Shown here piece by piece: positions 13,082-15,813 of a stretch of 15,813 nt of DNA. The notes below the pieces were generated by a model. It ran no database searches and had not been told where the DNA came from. It saw nothing but the letters and a program-made list of their open reading frames with translations. Origin of the DNA: Lachnospiraceae bacterium (GTDB lineage Bacteria > Bacillota > Clostridia > Lachnospirales > Lachnospiraceae); contig JAGDCQ010000013.1 in NCBI GenBank assembly GCA_017958465.1, positions 1 to 15,813 of the forward strand. Direction: 5' to 3'. The translations under genes and the position numbers were made by a program. Within the stretch, counting starts at the first letter, position 1, and each line of letters starts with the position of its first letter.

Positions 13082-14305
13082 TTATTTTGCGGCGTTTACA
13101 CACGCATCGATTATCTCCGGGAAGTCGTCCTCGTTCCCGATCCTGTCGATGTGGCCCATGTTGTATTTGTGGCCGTTATCCCAAACGAAGCATACGATAC
13201 CGAATTCCTTTGCGTCGGCAACCACGCGCGAATACCATTTCACACGGGCTTCGGTGTTTTTGTGATCCTCGGTCGCAAACTCGCCGATGATGCAGGGGAT
13301 GCCCTTCTTTTTGAAAGCATTGCCGATACGCTTTATAGTGTCATCCACCGTCTTTTCCACATAAGAAGTGTACTCATAGATGGGCTTTGTCCAGGTGATA
13401 CCCTGATCCGAGACAAATTCATAAGGTGAATAGAAATGAACCTGTCCGATAATGTGGTCTTTAACTGTGTCCTCAGGTACTTTATAAGCGTCAAGCACGC
13501 CCTGGCCGTGGGCTGCGGCGTAGGTATTGCAGATCAGGTTCCTGCCGCTGTTGTTGCCGCCCGTAGCACGTACGGTGTCAACAAAGAGCTGGTTGTAAAG
13601 GTTGATGGCCTTTCCTGCATCGGCCGTAGCATTGTTCCAGTCGCTCTTCTCGTCAAGCATCTCGTTAAAGCCCTCAAAAATGAGCTTGTCGGGATAATCC
13701 TTGAAATACTCCGCGATCCCTTTCCAGATCTGGGCGTAGCGGTTCTGACACTTCTCGTAATTGCTTACCGAAGCGCGGATCCAGCCGTCCGCTCCCGTAT
13801 CGTGATGAACGTTGATGATAACGTACATATCGTACTTAAGAGCCCAGTCAACATTTTTCTTGATCTCCGCAAGCCAGTCGGCATTAAGCTCTGTTGTGGC
13901 TATGTCAAAGTGAAAGTTCCAGGTGATGGGGATCCTTACAGCCTTAAAACCAAGGTCCTTAAGCTTTTTATAAAGCGATTCGCCGACAACGGGATTGCCC
14001 CACTGTGTAAGGTATTGAGATACCTCACGGTTCTGGGCCTTTACGCCGCCGGTAGCGTCAAAATAGTTGCCGAGGTTCCAGCCGATGACCATATTTTTAA
14101 CTGCATCCGCTGCCTTTTCGTGGTTGTCCGCAACAGGCTCGGGCCTTGTTGTCGGAGTCGGAGTTCCTTCAGGAGTTGCGGTCGGTGCTTCCGTAGGAGT
14201 AGGGGACGGAGTCTCCGTCGGCCTTTTCCCGCAAGCCAGGAGCAGCATTGCCACAAGCCCAAGGCAAATAAACAGCAGCCTTCTGTTTTTATTCGATCTT
14301 TTCAC
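13082..14305 (-). CDS. GH5 endoglucanase-type lipoprotein (cellulase/xyloglucanase family)
   Basis: 407 residues. A lipoprotein signal with lipobox LLAC (Cys25) is followed by a Thr/Pro-rich linker (about 29-57), placing the enzyme on the cell surface. The catalytic barrel shows GWNLGN (75-80), KAVRIPITWNFH (121-132) with Arg124, INVHHD (164-169), the acid/base Glu215 in GFNEM, HFYSPYEF (290-297), the nucleophile Glu342 in IIGEFAT, and Trp375. These are the GH5 positions for beta-1,4-glucan or mannan cleavage; endoglucanase is most likely, but a xyloglucanase or mannanase cannot be excluded. No carbohydrate-binding module is present. The start is the GTG at 14303-14305, with GGAG (14312-14315) and a 6-nt spacer; an ATG just upstream reads ATG-CAG-TGA and is a dead end. 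The gene has its own terminator at 13033-13075. Confidence 0.93.
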   Translation of the reverse strand: MKRSNKNRRLLFICLGLVAMLLLACGKRPTETPSPTPTEAPTATPEGTPTPTTRPEPVADNHEKAADAVKNMVIGWNLGNYFDATGGVKAQNREVSQYLTQWGNPVVGESLYKKLKDLGFKAVRIPITWNFHFDIATTELNADWLAEIKKNVDWALKYDMYVIINVHHDTGADGWIRASVSNYEKCQNRYAQIWKGIAEYFKDYPDKLIFEGFNEMLDEKSDWNNATADAGKAINLYNQLFVDTVRATGGNNSGRNLICNTYAAAHGQGVLDAYKVPEDTVKDHIIGQVHFYSPYEFVSDQGITWTKPIYEYTSYVEKTVDDTIKRIGNAFKKKGIPCIIGEFATEDHKNTEARVKWYSRVVADAKEFGIVCFVWDNGHKYNMGHIDRIGNEDDFPEIIDACVNAAK

Positions 14306-14316
14306 TGCATTCTCCT

Positions 14317-14339
14317 TTGTCCCTAAAATATTGTCCCTA
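14317..14339. repeat. Two 9-bp direct repeats next to the GH5 ribosome site
   Basis: TTGTCCCTA occurs at 14317-14325 and 14331-14339, five bases apart (14-base period). On the minus strand they read TAGGGACAA and lie immediately upstream of the GGAG ribosome site. Confidence 0.6.
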
Positions 14340-14391
14340 TTAACGCTTTATAAAGGATATATCAACTCACGGCTTTTGGCAACTCTTATTT

Positions 14392-14601
14392 TTAAAGTGT
14401 CCCCAGGTACTTGTATCCCAGATCGTCTACAGTTTTCTGTACAAGCGCAAAGTCCGCGGGCCCGTTGAGTTTAAGAACGGCAGTTCCCGCCTCGTGGCTC
14501 GCTGTCGCTTCATCTACAAAGGGAAGGGCCTCGAGCGCCTTCTTAACGCTTGCCTCGCAGTGCATGCACATCATTCCTTCGATCTTTACTGTGGTTTCCA
14601 T
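14392..14601 (-). CDS. Possible internally started CopZ-like copper chaperone (in frame with copA)
   Basis: Within the copA frame an ATG at 14599-14601 would give a free 69-residue protein, METTVKIEGMMCMHCEAS..., the usual length and motif of CopZ copper chaperones. AAAGGA (14610-14615) lies 8 nt upstream, as good as the ribosome sites of real starts here. Both forms, fused and free, could be made. Internal starting is inferred from sequence only. Confidence 0.45.
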   Translation of the reverse strand: METTVKIEGMMCMHCEASVKKALEALPFVDEATASHEAGTAVLKLNGPADFALVQKTVDDLGYKYLGTL

Positions 14602-15813
14602 ATTCTCATTCCTTTCCGTTCCGTTATCGGAGCACATAGCAGGGTTTCCTGCTTCCTCTCCTGTCTTTTCTATTCCGGCCTTTTCTATTCCGGCCTCTTC
14701 CTTAGGGGCAAACTGCTCCGGAAGCTGTGCTTTTTTCTTAAGGGGCCTGTCTTTTTCAGCGTTTGAGGGCTTAAACAGGTTAAGCCTGAGCGCATTCATG
14801 CATACCGTAAAGCTTGAGAGGCTCATGGCCGCAGCGCCTATCATAGGACTCATCTTCAGGCCGAAAAGCCCGGCTGCCAGCGGAATGCAGATAATGTTGT
14901 AGAAAAATGCCCAGAACAGGTTTTCATATATATTTTTAAGGGTCTTACGCCCAAGTCTCACTGCTGCCGCCACATCCTTAAGGGTGCTGTTCATAAGCAC
15001 GATATCAGCGCTGTCTATGGCTATATCCGTGCCGTTGCCTATGGCGATCCCCACGTCCGCAGCTGTGAGGGCGGGTGCATCGTTGATGCCGTCTCCCACC
15101 ATAGCCACTTTTCCGTAGGTTTTCAGCCTTTCCACGGTCTCCTGCTTGCCTTCCGGCAGGACTCCCGCGATCACGGCATCAACACCGGCTTTTTTGCCTA
15201 TGGCATTTGCGGTCCTTTCGTTGTCACCTGTCAGCATCACAACCCTGAGGCCCAGGTTTTTAAGGTGTTTTACGGCTTCCACGGAATCCTCTTTCAAGGC
15301 GTCTGCCACTGCTATGAGCCCGAGGGCCTTTTTGCCTTTAAGGAACAGAAGGGGTGTCTTCCCTTCAAGTGAAACCCCGGCCGCAGCATCTTCGAGATTC
15401 TGCGGTATTTTTGCAACGGAGCCCGCATATTCAAGGGATCCGCCTACAAGTTTTTCGCCGTCTGAAACACCCTCAAGGCCGTGACCGGGAAGTGCTTTGA
15501 AACCAGTGACAGAAAGACCTTTTGTACCGGTCTCTTCCGCCTTTTTAAGGATCGCTCTTGCAACAGGGTGCTCGCTTAAGGCTTCAAGGCCTGCCGCAGC
15601 CGAAAGGACATCTTCATCCTTTACGCCATCTGCCGGGATGATATCTGTAACGACAGGCTCACCGGTAGTAAGAGTCCCCGTTTTATCAAGGACGGCTATC
15701 TGCACTTTTCCTGCTGTTTCAAGGGCTTCGCCGGTCTTGAAGAGAACGCCGTTTTTCGCGCCGATCCCGTTTCCTACCATCACTGCAACAGGCGTTGCAA
15801 GGCCTAACGCGCA
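14392..15813 (-). CDS. copA: Cu(I)-exporting P1B-type ATPase with C-terminal heavy-metal domain (5' end outside window)
   Basis: The open frame runs off the right edge. The visible 473 residues begin with C-ALGLATP, the end of the CPC-ALGLATP membrane motif, so upstream metal-binding and membrane segments are missing here. Visible: phosphorylation site DKTGT (Asp43 of the fragment), SEHP (His82), GDGINDAPAL (240-249), and the last membrane segments with YN (305-306) and MSLSS (330-334). CPC, YN and MxxSS together define Cu(I)-type P1B-1 pumps, which export copper using ATP. After the last membrane helix comes a low-complexity linker with a 15-bp tandem repeat, then a 69-residue heavy-metal domain with GMMCMHC (Cys416, Cys419). 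Most CopA proteins carry these domains at the N-terminus, so the C-terminal position is less usual. I see no terminator between this gene and the GH5 gene. Confidence 0.92.
   Translation of the reverse strand, partial: CALGLATPVAVMVGNGIGAKNGVLFKTGEALETAGKVQIAVLDKTGTLTTGEPVVTDIIPADGVKDEDVLSAAAGLEALSEHPVARAILKKAEETGTKGLSVTGFKALPGHGLEGVSDGEKLVGGSLEYAGSVAKIPQNLEDAAAGVSLEGKTPLLFLKGKKALGLIAVADALKEDSVEAVKHLKNLGLRVVMLTGDNERTANAIGKKAGVDAVIAGVLPEGKQETVERLKTYGKVAMVGDGINDAPALTAADVGIAIGNGTDIAIDSADIVLMNSTLKDVAAAVRLGRKTLKNIYENLFWAFFYNIICIPLAAGLFGLKMSPMIGAAAMSLSSFTVCMNALRLNLFKPSNAEKDRPLKKKAQLPEQFAPKEEAGIEKAGIEKTGEEAGNPAMCSDNGTERNENMETTVKIEGMMCMHCEASVKKALEALPFVDEATASHEAGTAVLKLNGPADFALVQKTVDDLGYKYLGTL
14666..14695. 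repeat. Perfect 15-bp tandem repeat in the copA linker
   Basis: TTTTCTATTCCGGCC is present twice without a gap (14666-14680, 14681-14695). It keeps frame and encodes a repeated AGIEK unit in the linker before the C-terminal heavy-metal domain. It looks like slippage-type duplication. Confidence 0.85.

Noticed and set aside
13436..14326. Plus-strand open frame of about 296 codons opposite the GH5 gene
   Set aside because: Antisense shadow of a clear GH5 enzyme; no ribosome site and a Cys/Arg-rich composition at its end, as expected from the reversed Thr/Pro linker.
14344..14382. Promoter for the GH5 gene (TTGCCA at 14377-14382 with TATCCT at 14354-14359)
   Set aside because: Spacing is 17 but both boxes match at only four of six positions, and other AT-rich alternatives overlap, so I could not choose a promoter.
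14363..14385. CAACTC direct repeat after copA as a terminator or operator
   Set aside because: The copies (14363-14368, 14380-14385) are short, not inverted and have no T run; chance is sufficient.

Overview
The window looks like a chromosomal segment of a Gram-positive, anaerobic Clostridia member, most likely Lachnospiraceae-like from gut or rumen. The signs are tandem feoA genes controlled from a DtxR-type locus, lipoproteins with Thr/Pro-rich linkers, strong AGGAGG ribosome sites with several GTG starts, intermediate GC, and a sugar ABC transporter without its own ATPase. The genus is an inference. I see no phage, transposon, CRISPR, rRNA or tRNA. All genes except the DtxR regulator run on the minus strand.

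Layout. (1) 1-440: two tandem feoA genes; the second is cut by the window edge and feoB is expected beyond it. (2) 441-659: a divergent control region with a perfect TTGACA-17-TATAAT promoter for feoA, embedded in three TTAG-N6-CTAA inverted repeats. (3) 660-1061 (+): a short DtxR-family regulator with the iron-type ligand set. It ends in a bidirectional terminator shared with the convergent gene. (4) 1123-4919: an iron-containing alcohol dehydrogenase, a FeoB-associated-type Cys-rich membrane peptide and a large transglutaminase-fold lipoprotein, probably one transcript. (5) 5120-8425: a carbohydrate ABC importer (binding protein, two permeases) with a perfect 12-bp hairpin between binding protein and permeases, and its own terminator. 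(6) 8885-12961: GH29 alpha-L-fucosidase, PlsC-like acyltransferase with an added zinc ribbon, and a GltS-like sodium symporter, probably one transcript from a promoter at 13003-13031. (7) 13082-14305: a secreted GH5 endoglucanase-type lipoprotein with a strong terminator. (8) 14392-15813: the C-terminal two thirds of a Cu(I) P1B-ATPase with a C-terminal heavy-metal domain that also has its own start signals.

How they fit together. The iron part (feoA pair, DtxR, Cys-rich peptide) handles ferrous iron uptake and its control, and the alcohol dehydrogenase uses iron. The GH5 enzyme, fucosidase and ABC importer form a plant- or mucin-glycan use neighbourhood: polymer cut outside, oligosaccharide imported, fucose trimmed inside. 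The copper ATPase is separate. I did not find a clearly new system. The points most worth a second look are the triple operator over the feoA promoter, the apparent copA/copZ two-in-one gene, the hairpin between transporter genes, and the acyltransferase/symporter overlap.
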